Below, in pieces: positions 27,138 to 36,685 of a stretch of DNA of 52,658 nucleotides. Origin of the DNA: an uncultured Clostridia bacterium (lineage in GTDB: Bacteria > Bacillota > Clostridia > UBA1381); NCBI GenBank assembly GCA_947626045.1, contig CANQQS010000004.1, positions 1 to 52,658 on the forward strand, written 5' to 3'. The notes under the pieces were generated by a model. The model did no database searches, was not told where the DNA came from, and saw nothing but the letters and a program-made list of their open reading frames with translations. Position numbers and translations under genes: made by a program. Within the stretch, counting starts at the first letter, position 1, and every line of letters starts with the position of its first letter.

Positions 27138-28784
27138 ATGAAAAAAATCATCAGTATCTTAGCGGCTTGTATGATGTTTACAGCCGCAACAGCAAGCGCA
27201 GCGGATATTGCGGTCGAGATAAACGGTCAATATCTCGGCTTTGACGTGCCGCCGACAATGCAAAACGACCGCGTACTCGTCCCTATGCGCGCTATTTTTG
27301 AGGCATTCGGCGCGCAGGTGGATTGGAACGGCAACACACAGCAAATTATCGCGACAACTCCTGATGCCACGATTGAAATGAAGATTGACTCGCAGAGAAT
27401 GAATGTCTTAAAATCCGATTTTACGCATCTTATAGACCTCGACCAACCGCCGGTAATAATCGACGGGCGCACTCTCGTTCCGGCGCGCGCGGTCAGTGAG
27501 GCGCTTGATGCGACGGTAAACTGGGACGGCTCCGGCAGCACGGTCAAAATTGACGCGGGTGTGGGAATAAGCGCGACCGAGGCGTTTTTCTACAAAGGCA
27601 ACGCCTATTATTCAATGTGCAACGAGCCGGCAATATATGTTTGGGACGGAAATACAAACTATCGTTACGCTGCGGGCGGTGAGGTACATGGCATAGTTGT
27701 ATATAACGATTACATTTTCTATTACAATTCCACAAGCGGCAAGATTTGCAGAATGAACCTTGACGGCAGCGACAGGCGAATTATGGCTTCCGCATATAAA
27801 GACCGTTTTGATAACAGTGATCCGGTGTTCATAATAAAAAGTGGGAAGCTGTATTGGCGCGAATTGGACACTGATTGGTGGGAATCAGGTGAAGGAGACA
27901 GCTACAGAATATGCGAAATGGATATAGAAGGCGGCAACAAAAAAATATTGGTTGAAGGAATAGCAAAGGCAGGTTTCAGTTTTTTTGGAGCATATAATAC
28001 ATCATGGGCAATCGGGAAAAATACAATATATTACGGTATTTTTCCGGAAGGAAGCGCCAGCTTAGATGATCCGTATTGGGGATGTCATCTTCACAGTCTC
28101 AATCTGACCACCGGAAATGACAGAGATTTAAACTCACTGGGAGTATATACGCTGTACGGCTTGGACGGCAACGGAAATGTGATATTTTCCAATGGAGCCA
28201 ACGAGGAAAATAAAGAATACTATATAATCAACGAAAAAACAGACACTTTTACTCCGTATTCACAATTTTCACAATATGCCGATCAATGGTGGTATTATGT
28301 TAAAGACGGAAGTTACGAAAAAGCAAAAACCTATCGGCAACATCTTTCAAACGGGGAATATGAGCTGCTTACAGACGGTAAAATGCTCGGCAAAGATGAT
28401 TCAACTATGCTGTTCGCGGTATCGACACTTTCGTATAAAGAAGATAGTGTTGAGCTTGGCAGAATAACAAACCAAGAGATATACGCGATGGATCTTGACG
28501 GAAACAATATGCGGCTTGTCAACGAATATTCCGATGATAACGGCGTAGTGCAGTCGAATACCGGCTTTGACAATTCGCAGTCTTCTCAGCAGACCACCTG
28601 CGCGATATGCCACGGCAGCGGAACCATAGACTGCAGCGTATGCCACGGCACGGGAAGACAAACACAATATTACACTCCCGGCTATGACGACGAGGACGTG
28701 AACAACAGAAGCTGTCTCACCTGCGGAGGCAGAGGCAAAAAGACCTGCATCGTATGCGGCGGAGACGGAATAGTGCATGACTAA
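27138..28784 (+). CDS. Secreted copper-amine-oxidase-N-like domain + beta-propeller-like (DUF5050-like) + C-terminal DnaJ-type zinc finger protein
   Basis: Signal peptide; VEINGQYLGFDVPPTMQNDRVLVPMRAIFEAFGAQVDWNG; YFYNSTSGKICRMNLDGSDRR style repeats; CAICHGSGTIDCSVCHGTG...CLTCGGRGKKTCIVCGGDG. Confidence 0.8.
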   Translation: MKKIISILAACMMFTAATASAADIAVEINGQYLGFDVPPTMQNDRVLVPMRAIFEAFGAQVDWNGNTQQIIATTPDATIEMKIDSQRMNVLKSDFTHLIDLDQPPVIIDGRTLVPARAVSEALDATVNWDGSGSTVKIDAGVGISATEAFFYKGNAYYSMCNEPAIYVWDGNTNYRYAAGGEVHGIVVYNDYIFYYNSTSGKICRMNLDGSDRRIMASAYKDRFDNSDPVFIIKSGKLYWRELDTDWWESGEGDSYRICEMDIEGGNKKILVEGIAKAGFSFFGAYNTSWAIGKNTIYYGIFPEGSASLDDPYWGCHLHSLNLTTGNDRDLNSLGVYTLYGLDGNGNVIFSNGANEENKEYYIINEKTDTFTPYSQFSQYADQWWYYVKDGSYEKAKTYRQHLSNGEYELLTDGKMLGKDDSTMLFAVSTLSYKEDSVELGRITNQEIYAMDLDGNNMRLVNEYSDDNGVVQSNTGFDNSQSSQQTTCAICHGSGTIDCSVCHGTGRQTQYYTPGYDDEDVNNRSCLTCGGRGKKTCIVCGGDGIVHD

Positions 28785-28791
28785 CCCACAC

Positions 28792-28827
28792 AAAAAAGCG
28801 TATCACGTTCAACGTGATACGCTTTTT
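28792..28827. terminator. Bidirectional terminator between convergent genes
   Basis: AAAAAAGCGTATCACGTTCAACGTGATACGCTTTTT. Confidence 0.85.
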
Positions 28828-28842
28828 GATATTCTTATTTAA

Positions 28843-29775
28843 TCAGTCCGCGAACATCGGGGTTGAGAGGTATCTCTCGCCGGTGTCGGGCAGGAGTGCG
28901 ACGATTGTTTTACCCTTATTTTCGGGGCGTTTCGCAAGCTCGGTCGCAGCCCATACCGCCGCGCCGGAGGAAATACCCACGAGCATACCCTCCGTTCTCG
29001 CGATTTCCTTACCCTTCGCGAACGCGTCGTCGTTTTCGACTCTTATGATCTCGTCGTAAATGTCGGTGTTGAGCGTTTCGGGAACAAAGCCCGCGCCGAT
29101 ACCCTGTATCTTATGCGCTCCGGCTCTGCCCTCGGACAGTACCGGCGACGATGCCGGTTCTACGGCGACAATTTTAACCTCGGGCTTCTTCGACTTCAGA
29201 TACTCGCCCACGCCCGACAGCGTGCCGCCCGTACCTACGCCGGCAACGAATATATCGACCGCGCCGTCGGTGTCGTTCCAGATTTCGGGACCTGTTGTCG
29301 CCTTGTGATAGGCGGGGTTCGCGGGGTTTGTGAACTGACTCGGTATAAAGCTGCCCTCTATCTCCGCGGCAAGCTCGTGCGCCTTCGCTATCGCGCCCTT
29401 CATACCCTGCGCGCCGTCGGTAAGAACAAGCTCCGCACCGTATGCCTTCAAAAGATTTCTTCTCTCGACGCTCATCGTTTCGGGCATCGTGATTATTATT
29501 CTGTAACCGCGCGCCGCCGCAACTGACGCAAGACCTATACCGGTGTTACCCGAGGTCGGCTCGATTATTACGCTGCCCTTTTTAAGCTTACCCGTTTTCT
29601 CCGCGTCGTCCACCATAGCTATTGCAATTCTGTCCTTTACGCTGCCTGCCGGATTGAAATACTCCAGCTTTGCCAGAACAGTTGCCTCCAAATTGTTTGC
29701 ACTCTCGTAATTGGTAAGCTCCAAAAGCGGCGTGTTGCCGACAAGCTCCGTTATTGCCTTATATATTTTTGACAT
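28843..29775 (-). CDS. cysK: Cysteine synthase A
   Basis: [62 protein letters not shown]. Confidence 0.97.
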   Translation of the reverse strand: MSKIYKAITELVGNTPLLELTNYESANNLEATVLAKLEYFNPAGSVKDRIAIAMVDDAEKTGKLKKGSVIIEPTSGNTGIGLASVAAARGYRIIITMPETMSVERRNLLKAYGAELVLTDGAQGMKGAIAKAHELAAEIEGSFIPSQFTNPANPAYHKATTGPEIWNDTDGAVDIFVAGVGTGGTLSGVGEYLKSKKPEVKIVAVEPASSPVLSEGRAGAHKIQGIGAGFVPETLNTDIYDEIIRVENDDAFAKGKEIARTEGMLVGISSGAAVWAATELAKRPENKGKTIVALLPDTGERYLSTPMFAD

Positions 29776-29792
29776 TATATTTTCCTTCTTTC

Positions 29793-30284
29793 CTAAAAAT
29801 TCAATCTGTTTCTGTTTTTGATAAGCACCGGTATTATAACAGCCGACGCTGCCATGCTCATTGCCCACTGTATCGGCGACGACACGAGCGACACAAGCGC
29901 CTGCGCCATTCCCAAAATCGGGAACTCTGCTACGAAATATCCGCCCGTCACTATCACGAGCGACACTGCCGCCGCGAGTATGTACCGCTGTGCGCTCTGC
30001 TTTTCGTGCAAGATTTTACCTATCGTAAATCCGAGTATTCCCTTTATTATGAGCGTCGGTATACAGTATATCGGAAATCCCGAAATCAAATCCGCCAGGC
30101 TGTGACCTATCGCGCCGACAGCCGCTCCCGCTACGGGCCCCATTACAAGCGCCGCCGCGTAGATAACGCAGTCGCCGAAATGCACGTAACCCTCGCCTAT
30201 CGGCACCTTCGGAAATATCGTCAGCACGCACGCGAGAGCCGCGAGTACCGCGCACCGCGCGATAAATACCGTTTTGTTCTTCAT
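29793..30284 (-). CDS. ECF transporter S component (substrate unassigned)
   Basis: [77 protein letters not shown]. Confidence 0.8.
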   Translation of the reverse strand: MKNKTVFIARCAVLAALACVLTIFPKVPIGEGYVHFGDCVIYAAALVMGPVAGAAVGAIGHSLADLISGFPIYCIPTLIIKGILGFTIGKILHEKQSAQRYILAAAVSLVIVTGGYFVAEFPILGMAQALVSLVSSPIQWAMSMAASAVIIPVLIKNRNRLNF

Positions 30285-30315
30285 TGCTATCCCTTCTTTG
30301 ATGTTGTTACAGTCA

Positions 30316-31605
30316 TTATACCACTGCTTTAAACGCATCGTCAAGGGCTTCGATAAGGTCAATTACGTTTTCCGTACCTATCGACAGTCTTATTGTATTC
30401 GGCTTTATGCCCTGCTCAAGAAGCTCCGCCTCGGTGCACTGTGAATGTGTGGTCGTCGCGGGGTGTATCACGAGCGATTTAACGTCCGCGACATTGGCGA
30501 GCAGCGAGAAAATCTCAAGGTTATCTATAAACTTTTGAGCCTTCGCCGCGTCGCCCTTAATCTCGAACGTGAATATGCTTCCGCCGCCGCTCGGAAGGTA
30601 CTTTTTATAAAACTCGTGACCCTCCTCTGTCGGAAGTGAAGGGTGGTGCACTGCCTCGACCTGCGGGTGGCTGTTAAGATATTCAACAATTTTAAGCGCG
30701 TTTTCCACGTGACGCTCAACTCTGAGCGACAGCGTTTCAAGTCCCTGAAGGAATATAAACGCGTGGAACGGTGAGAGCGTCGCGCCTGTGTCGCGAAGCA
30801 GTATCGCTCTTATGTACGTCACAAACGCCGCTGCGCCGACCGCCGCCGTAAAGCTTACGCCGTGATATGACGGGTTCGGCTCAACGAACTGCGGGAACTT
30901 ACCCGACGCCGCCCAATCGAACTTGCCGCTGTCAACGATAACGCCGCCTATCGCAGTACCGTGACCGCCGATGAACTTCGTCGCGCTGTGTACGACTATA
31001 TCCGCGCCGTACTCGATAGGTCTTACGAGGTACGGAGTAGCGAACGTGTTGTCAATCACTAGCGGAAGGTTGTGTGCGTGCGCGATTTTCGCTACGGCTT
31101 CAATGTCGATTATGTTTGAATGGGGGTTGCCGAGCGTTTCTATAAATATCGCCTTCGTGTTATCCTGTATTGCGTTCTCGAACGCGTTTTCCTCGTACGG
31201 GTCAACGAACGTCGTCGTTATGCCGTAGTGAGGAAGCGTATGCTCAAAGAGGTTGTATGTGCCGCCGTATATCGTCTTTGACGCGACAATGTGACCGCCG
31301 TCCTGCGCGAGCGCCTGTATCGCGTATGTGATAGCAGCCGCGCCCGACGCCGTAGCGAGAGCCGCAACACCGCCCTCGAGTGCCGCAATTCTCTGCTCGA
31401 ATATATCCTGTGTGGGGTTTGTGAGTCTGCCGTAAATGTTGCCCGCGTCGCGCAGACCGAAACGGTCGGCGGCGTGCTGTGAGTTGTGGAACACGTAGGA
31501 CGTTGACGCGTAAATCGGAACGGCTCTCGCGTCCGTTACCGCGTCCGCGCTCTCCTGACCTACGTGAAGCTGTAAAGTTTCAAATCTGTAATTTTTATTT
31601 GACAT
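30316..31605 (-). CDS. O-acetylhomoserine aminocarboxypropyltransferase/cysteine synthase family
   Basis: RFETLQLHVGQESADAVTDARAVPIYASTSYVFHNSQHAADRFGLRDAGNIYGRLTNPTQDIFEQRIAALEGG; HSATKFIGGHGTAIGG. Confidence 0.93.
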   Translation of the reverse strand: MSNKNYRFETLQLHVGQESADAVTDARAVPIYASTSYVFHNSQHAADRFGLRDAGNIYGRLTNPTQDIFEQRIAALEGGVAALATASGAAAITYAIQALAQDGGHIVASKTIYGGTYNLFEHTLPHYGITTTFVDPYEENAFENAIQDNTKAIFIETLGNPHSNIIDIEAVAKIAHAHNLPLVIDNTFATPYLVRPIEYGADIVVHSATKFIGGHGTAIGGVIVDSGKFDWAASGKFPQFVEPNPSYHGVSFTAAVGAAAFVTYIRAILLRDTGATLSPFHAFIFLQGLETLSLRVERHVENALKIVEYLNSHPQVEAVHHPSLPTEEGHEFYKKYLPSGGGSIFTFEIKGDAAKAQKFIDNLEIFSLLANVADVKSLVIHPATTTHSQCTEAELLEQGIKPNTIRLSIGTENVIDLIEALDDAFKAVV

Positions 31606-31732
31606 GGTTATTACCCGCTTTCTTCATTATATTTTATGGTTATCCCTTTTATCCGTAATTTTCAACATCGACACATTCGGTCGTCCTTAATGTTTTTCAG
31701 CCGCAGTACTAACATGCTTCGTCACCCTTTCC

Positions 31733-31760
31733 GTAATTCTTCCTTTTCCTATCGAATTAC
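31733..31760. promoter_or_regulatory. Inverted repeat upstream of the metY-like gene, possible operator
   Basis: GTAATTC-14 nt-GAATTAC. Confidence 0.25.
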
Positions 31761-31900
31761 TATGCTTTACATTATAGCACCTTTTTCCCGTTTGTCAAGG
31801 GATTTTTTAAATTTTTTTGAAAATAAAAGAAAAATGTGATAGAATGGTATGGTAGAATGGGAAATTGTGATTTTGTGCATTATTGGGATGTGTCACAAAT

Positions 31901-32095
31901 GCGGGCGACCGCAAGGGTCGCCCCTACGGCGCTAAATATATAAAATACGGGTGTAGGGGCGACCCTTGCGGTCGCCCGTCCAAGATAACCCGAATGCAAT
32001 AGGGTTGTCGTGGGAACGGGCTGTCGAGGGCGCCAGCCCCTACGGCGCACAATTTCAAAATTACGGTTGTAGGGGACGGCGCCCTCGACGTCCCT
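31901..32095. repeat. Composite intergenic hairpin repeat, copy E (M2 inverted + M2 + M1)
   Basis: GCGGGCGACCGCAAGGGTCGCCCCTAC; GTAGGGGCGACCCTTGCGGTCGCCCG; GGGCTGTCGAGGGCGCCAGCCCCTAC...GTAGGGGACGGCGCCCTCGACGTCCC. Confidence 0.9.
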
Positions 32096-32143
32096 CATTA
32101 CATTACGCCGCTAAATCACAATTTAATCACACGGAGGTTGCAA

Positions 32144-32602
32144 ATGATACGAATAATGATGATATGCTACGGCAACATATGCCGCAGTCCGATGGCGGAG
32201 TTTCTCCTGCGCGACATGGTACAGAAGCGCGGTATCGGCGACAAATTCTACATAGCGTCCGCCGCGACAAGCACCGAAGAAATCGGTAACGGCGTGCATT
32301 ACGGCACTCGCCGAAAGCTTGCGGAACATGGCATTTCAACGGACGGCAAGACGGCGGTACAGCTTAAACGCTCCGACGCTGACAGGTACGACTATTTTAT
32401 TGGTATGGATTCGCAGAACATACGCGCAATAACGCGCATACTCGGCGAGGAGCATCGGGACAAAATTTTCCGCCTGCTCGATTTCTCCGACAATCCGCGC
32501 GATATTGCCGACCCGTGGTACACGCATAATTTCGACGTTACATACGACGATATTGTCGAGGGCTGCGAGGCTTTTCTCAAATATATAGATGATTTTTCGT
32601 AA
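32144..32602 (+). CDS. Low-molecular-weight protein-tyrosine phosphatase
   Basis: IRIMMICYGNICRSPMAEFLLRDM (C-x5-R-S), DPWYTHNFDVTYDDI. Confidence 0.92.
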   Translation: MIRIMMICYGNICRSPMAEFLLRDMVQKRGIGDKFYIASAATSTEEIGNGVHYGTRRKLAEHGISTDGKTAVQLKRSDADRYDYFIGMDSQNIRAITRILGEEHRDKIFRLLDFSDNPRDIADPWYTHNFDVTYDDIVEGCEAFLKYIDDFS

Positions 32603-32678
32603 AAAACATTGTCAAACGGATGAAAATGGTATATAATGATTCAGTCTGTAGAATAAAACCGAGGAGGATTTTTAATAA

Positions 32679-34229
32679 ATGGAAAACACGGAAAATACAA
32701 AGGAATTATCGGCTCTCCTGCAGGTGCGCCGCGACAAGCTCACCGACCTTCAAAACGAGAGCAGAGATCCGTTCAAGATTACGAAGTTTAACCGTACTCA
32801 TACATCGGGCGAGCTTAAGGATGGCGCGCGCGAGGAACAGCGCGAGCTTACAAAGCGCGGCTCGGACGAGGTTGAAATAATCACCGCGAAAATTTCAAAA
32901 TACGACGGTCAAAATGTTACAGTTGCCGGCAGAATTATGTCAAAGCGCGGCATGGGAAAGGTTGGATTTGTCCACATCGCGGACATTGACGGGCAAATTC
33001 AGCTTTTCGTCAAGAAGGATATTCTCGGCGAGGACGAGTACAACCGTTTCAAAAAGCTCGACATCGGCGATATAGTAGGCGCGCACGGCGAGGTGTTCAC
33101 CACGCAGACGGGCGAAATTTCTATAAGAGTAGATGAAATAACGCTGCTCACAAAATCGCTGCAGCCGCTGCCCGAGAAGTTCCACGGCATGACCGATACG
33201 GATCTGCGCTATCGTCAGCGTTACATTGACCTCATTATGAACGAGGATGTAAAAAAGACGTTTATGAACCGCTCGAAAATCATCGCGTCTATCCGCTCGT
33301 ACCTGAACGGTCAGGGTTTTTTGGAGGTCGAAACGCCGATGCTCGTATCAAACGCGGGCGGCGCGGCGGCAAGACCGTTCGAAACGCATTTTAACGCGCT
33401 CGACGAGGACTTCAAGCTGCGTATTTCACTGGAGCTTTACTTAAAGCGCCTTATCGTCGGCGGCTTCGAGAAGGTTTACGAGATTGGCAAAGTGTTCAGA
33501 AACGAGGGACTCGACACGCGCCACAACCCCGAGTTCACGCTGATGGAGCTGTACCAGGCGTATACCGATTACCACGGCATGATGGATCTGACGGAAAATA
33601 TGTACCGCCACGTCGCGCAGGAGGTGCTCGGCACGACGAAAATCACGTATAACGGCGTGGAGATGGACCTCGGCAAGCCGTTTGAGCGAATCACAATGGT
33701 CGACGCGGTGAAGAAGTATTCGGGCGTTGACTTCAGCGAAATACACACGCTCGAAGAGGCGCGCGCGGCTGCGGACGCTCATCATGTGGAATACGAAAAG
33801 CGCCACAAGAAAGGCGATATTTTGAACCTTTTCTTTGAGCAGTTCGCCGAGGAGCACATGATCCAGCCGACGTTCGTAATGGATCACCCGATCGAGATTT
33901 CGCCGCTCACGAAGAAAAAGCCGGACAATCCCGAATATGTGGAGCGTTTCGAGTTTTTCATGAACGGCTGGGAAATGGCAAACGCGTACTCGGAGCTGAA
34001 CGACCCCGTTGACCAGCGCGAGCGTTTCAAGGCGCAGGAGGAGCAGCTGGCGCAGGGCGACGAGGAAGCGAACACCACCGACGAGGACTTCATGCGCGCG
34101 CTCGAGATAGGTATGCCCCCCACCGGCGGCATTGGCTTCGGTATCGACCGTATGTGCATGCTCCTCACCGACTCCCCCGCAATCCGCGATGTGCTGCTGT
34201 TCCCGACAATGAAACCGATTGAAGGGTAA
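32679..34229 (+). CDS. lysS: Lysyl-tRNA synthetase, class II
   Basis: RYRQRYIDLIMNEDVKKTFMNRSKIIASIRSYL; FRNEGLDTRHNPEFTLMELYQAYTDY; GIGFGIDRMCMLLTDSPAIRDVLLFPTMKP. Confidence 0.97.
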   Translation: MENTENTKELSALLQVRRDKLTDLQNESRDPFKITKFNRTHTSGELKDGAREEQRELTKRGSDEVEIITAKISKYDGQNVTVAGRIMSKRGMGKVGFVHIADIDGQIQLFVKKDILGEDEYNRFKKLDIGDIVGAHGEVFTTQTGEISIRVDEITLLTKSLQPLPEKFHGMTDTDLRYRQRYIDLIMNEDVKKTFMNRSKIIASIRSYLNGQGFLEVETPMLVSNAGGAAARPFETHFNALDEDFKLRISLELYLKRLIVGGFEKVYEIGKVFRNEGLDTRHNPEFTLMELYQAYTDYHGMMDLTENMYRHVAQEVLGTTKITYNGVEMDLGKPFERITMVDAVKKYSGVDFSEIHTLEEARAAADAHHVEYEKRHKKGDILNLFFEQFAEEHMIQPTFVMDHPIEISPLTKKKPDNPEYVERFEFFMNGWEMANAYSELNDPVDQRERFKAQEEQLAQGDEEANTTDEDFMRALEIGMPPTGGIGFGIDRMCMLLTDSPAIRDVLLFPTMKPIEG

Positions 34230-34320
34230 ACGTAACATTATAAAGGCGCTCAAAAATCGCATAAACAAGCCGTTTACGGGCATTTACACATTAAAAGCAA
34301 AAGCACAAAATTACGCCGAA

Positions 34321-34361
34321 TTTGCGAACATTTAGGCGGATTTGCGAACAATTTGCGAACA
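34321..34361. repeat. Three direct copies of TTTGCGAACA
   Basis: TTTGCGAACA at 34321, 34341 and 34352. Confidence 0.8.
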
Positions 34362-34375
34362 AACCAAGCAAAAAA

Positions 34376-34410
34376 CGCTGCAGGGACCATTTTCCCCGCG
34401 GCTTTTTTTG
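34376..34410 (+). terminator. Terminator downstream of lysS
   Basis: GCTGCAGGG...CCCCGCGGCTTTTTTT (imperfect stem). Confidence 0.5.
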
Positions 34411-34447
34411 CGTATTGACAACATAACAGAAAGGGGAGAGCTACACA

Positions 34448-35413
34448 ATGGACCTTACACAATACGACAACCCGCTCACGCCCAAGTTTTACGCGGACGG
34501 GTTAAGGGAAGAAGGTATAATCGGCAACGATGAGGCGGTGAAAGCAGTCGCTACGCTTTTCTATAAAACGGGCGAGGGATTGCCCGGTACAATGCTGATA
34601 GCCGGACCGACAGGAAGCGGCAAAACGGAAATTTTCCGCGCTTTGCGACGATTTACGCACGAAGACCTTATTAAGATCGTGGACGCTACAGCGATAACGC
34701 CCGCGGGTTTCAAGGGCGATTTCAAAATCACAAATCTAATAAAAGACCTTGCCTCGCCGGGGATTTTGGTGCTTGACGAAGCGGACAAAATGCTTGAACC
34801 TCACACCGGCGGAGACGGCACGAACTACACCGATATGCTGCAAAATGCTTTGTTGAAAATTACAGACGGTGATGATAAGGTTTTAATCTCAAAAGACGAC
34901 GGGAGCGGCGCCATGACATACGTGGACACTTCCCGCATTTCCGTCGTATTTGTCGGAGCGTTCCAAAGGCTGCTTGAAAAGAAAAGCCTCGAATCCGGCG
35001 GCATTGGTTTCGGTAACACTCCGCGCCATAAATGCGATTACTCGAACACTACCATTACGCAAGAAGATTTGGTCGGTTACGGAATGAGAGAAGAACTTGC
35101 GGGCAGAATACAGCAGATAATTTGCCTTGATTCGCTGACGCTTGAAACAATGCGGGAAATAGGGCTAAAAGCAGTAAAGGACATCTCGCGGCGTATCAAG
35201 CGCGACATAACAATAGACACTGATACGCTTAATAAAATCGCGAACGAGGCGCTGAAAAAGTCTTTCGGGGCGCGGTGGTTGAAGTCGGAAATTATACGCT
35301 TATTTGACGCACAACTTTACGAAGATCCGAACAAGCCAAGCTACACACTCGCATACAGAGACGAAGCCGCTGACATACAGAGCGCAGATGATGAATTGCC
35401 GTGGTGGGAATGA
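34448..35413 (+). CDS. ClpX-like AAA+ ATPase lacking the N-terminal zinc domain
   Basis: Walker A AGPTGSGKTEIFRAL, Walker B GILVLDEADKM, PRHKCDYSNTTITQEDLVGYGMREELAGRIQQII, C-terminal ClpB-D2-small-like SFGARWLKSEI. Confidence 0.8.
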   Translation: MDLTQYDNPLTPKFYADGLREEGIIGNDEAVKAVATLFYKTGEGLPGTMLIAGPTGSGKTEIFRALRRFTHEDLIKIVDATAITPAGFKGDFKITNLIKDLASPGILVLDEADKMLEPHTGGDGTNYTDMLQNALLKITDGDDKVLISKDDGSGAMTYVDTSRISVVFVGAFQRLLEKKSLESGGIGFGNTPRHKCDYSNTTITQEDLVGYGMREELAGRIQQIICLDSLTLETMREIGLKAVKDISRRIKRDITIDTDTLNKIANEALKKSFGARWLKSEIIRLFDAQLYEDPNKPSYTLAYRDEAADIQSADDELPWWE

Positions 35414-35433
35414 TACCCGCCGCGGCTTTTTTT
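35398..35433 (+). terminator. Terminator overlapping the 3' end of the AAA+ gene
   Basis: GCCGTGGTGGG-AATGATA-CCCGCCGCGGC-TTTTTTT. Confidence 0.65.
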
Positions 35434-35500
35434 GGTATATAAAACAACTTCATTCAGTCGGGTGCAACACTGCATTTATTAAAGAAGGAGTTGATTTACA

Positions 35501-35728
35501 ATGCAAAACGAAAAAGAGAAACGCGAGGCTCAACCACTGCTTGCTACAATTGTGATGTACCCAAGCGGCACAGCCGGTGTTGCTCAGGGCTCACACCTAA
35601 GCTACAATGATAAGCGAATTGTTATGAAACACACGGGAATGTATTGGCAGCTGATTACGCAGGAATTGAAAAAACAGACGCTGCATTGTCTTTTGAGTTT
35701 AACATTATTGCTATACCATGACAGGTAA
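35501..35728 (+). CDS. Small protein of unknown function, possibly 3' truncated
   Basis: MQNEKEKREAQPLLATIVMYPSGTAGVAQGSHLSYNDKRI with SD AAGAAGGAG. Confidence 0.45.
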   Translation: MQNEKEKREAQPLLATIVMYPSGTAGVAQGSHLSYNDKRIVMKHTGMYWQLITQELKKQTLHCLLSLTLLLYHDR

Positions 35729-35818
35729 CACATCGCCGAATTCTGTGCCGAAGTCACCGCGCACGGCAGCGCGGCAATCGCCATAACCGCCAAAGCAGCG
35801 TTGAAATAAATTTTTCAT
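35602..35818 (-). pseudogene. Frameshifted remnant of a secreted protein (signal peptide)
   Basis: ATG AAA AAT TTA TTT CA then, one frame off, AALAVMAIAALPCAVTSAQ; no downstream mature domain. Confidence 0.45.
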
Positions 35819-35865
35819 AGTAGTCCGCCTCTTATAATAATTCAATTTACAATAATCAAATGAGT

Positions 35866-36672
35866 TTAACGGTAAATCACCGTAAAATCCTCCGCCGTCA
35901 TTTTGAACGCTTCGTAGAAATCAGCGCGGAAATCCGACGCGTTATCATAATCCATATTTTTTGCGACAAAATCCACGTCCAAATTGGGATCGCAGAAAAG
36001 CAGATGCTTTGCGTTTTCCATACGCAGCTTATGATAATAGCTGTCAGCCGACATAAAAAATATATTATAGAACATATCATTCATGTTCTCGCGCGAAATG
36101 CCGAGCGCGGACAGGAGTCCGTCGTAGGGAATACGCGCCCGACGGTAATTTTTCTGCATATAGTCTATTATCGGCTTTATGAGCAGGCTGTTTTTGTCGT
36201 ACACGTAATTGTCCGCCTCGATAAGCACTGCGCCGAGCTTGCCTATAAGCGAATACAGCACCGCCGAAATTTCCGCGCCGTTTTCCGCCTGCTTGCCGTT
36301 AAAGCCGAAAACGATGTCAAAATACCTTCGCATAATATCCTTTTCGTTCTCGGACAGACGCACCACGCGAAATCTTCCCAGACCGCAGTAATGCAGCAGC
36401 GGATGCAGCCGCCTGCTCGTGAATGCAATGTGGCGCATACGCATATCGCCGTCGCAGCGAACACCGAAAAGATTGCCCGAACCGACGAAAATAACGTCGC
36501 CGGCGGAAAACTCCGTTTCGGGATTTTCCTGTGCTATGGCGTACCCCGGTTTATCCGGCAGAAGGAGCTGATGGCACGCGAAACCGTCCATGCGCATCTT
36601 CCCGTCAATCACATGGTCTGTTACGTCCGATAACGCAAGCATATATTTATGCCTGAAATCCGATACCCGCAT
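35866..36672 (-). CDS. AraC-family transcriptional regulator
   Basis: N-terminal cupin-like; C-terminal HTH LLSALGISRENMNDMFYNIFFMSADSYYHKLRMENAKHLLF. Confidence 0.75.
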   Translation of the reverse strand: MRVSDFRHKYMLALSDVTDHVIDGKMRMDGFACHQLLLPDKPGYAIAQENPETEFSAGDVIFVGSGNLFGVRCDGDMRMRHIAFTSRRLHPLLHYCGLGRFRVVRLSENEKDIMRRYFDIVFGFNGKQAENGAEISAVLYSLIGKLGAVLIEADNYVYDKNSLLIKPIIDYMQKNYRRARIPYDGLLSALGISRENMNDMFYNIFFMSADSYYHKLRMENAKHLLFCDPNLDVDFVAKNMDYDNASDFRADFYEAFKMTAEDFTVIYR

Positions 36673-36685
36673 AAAATTTACCTCA

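Noticed and set aside
34396-35433. CCGCGGCTTTTTTTG direct repeats flanking the AAA+ gene as possible att sites
   Set aside because: Both are the 3' arm plus T tract of separate terminator hairpins
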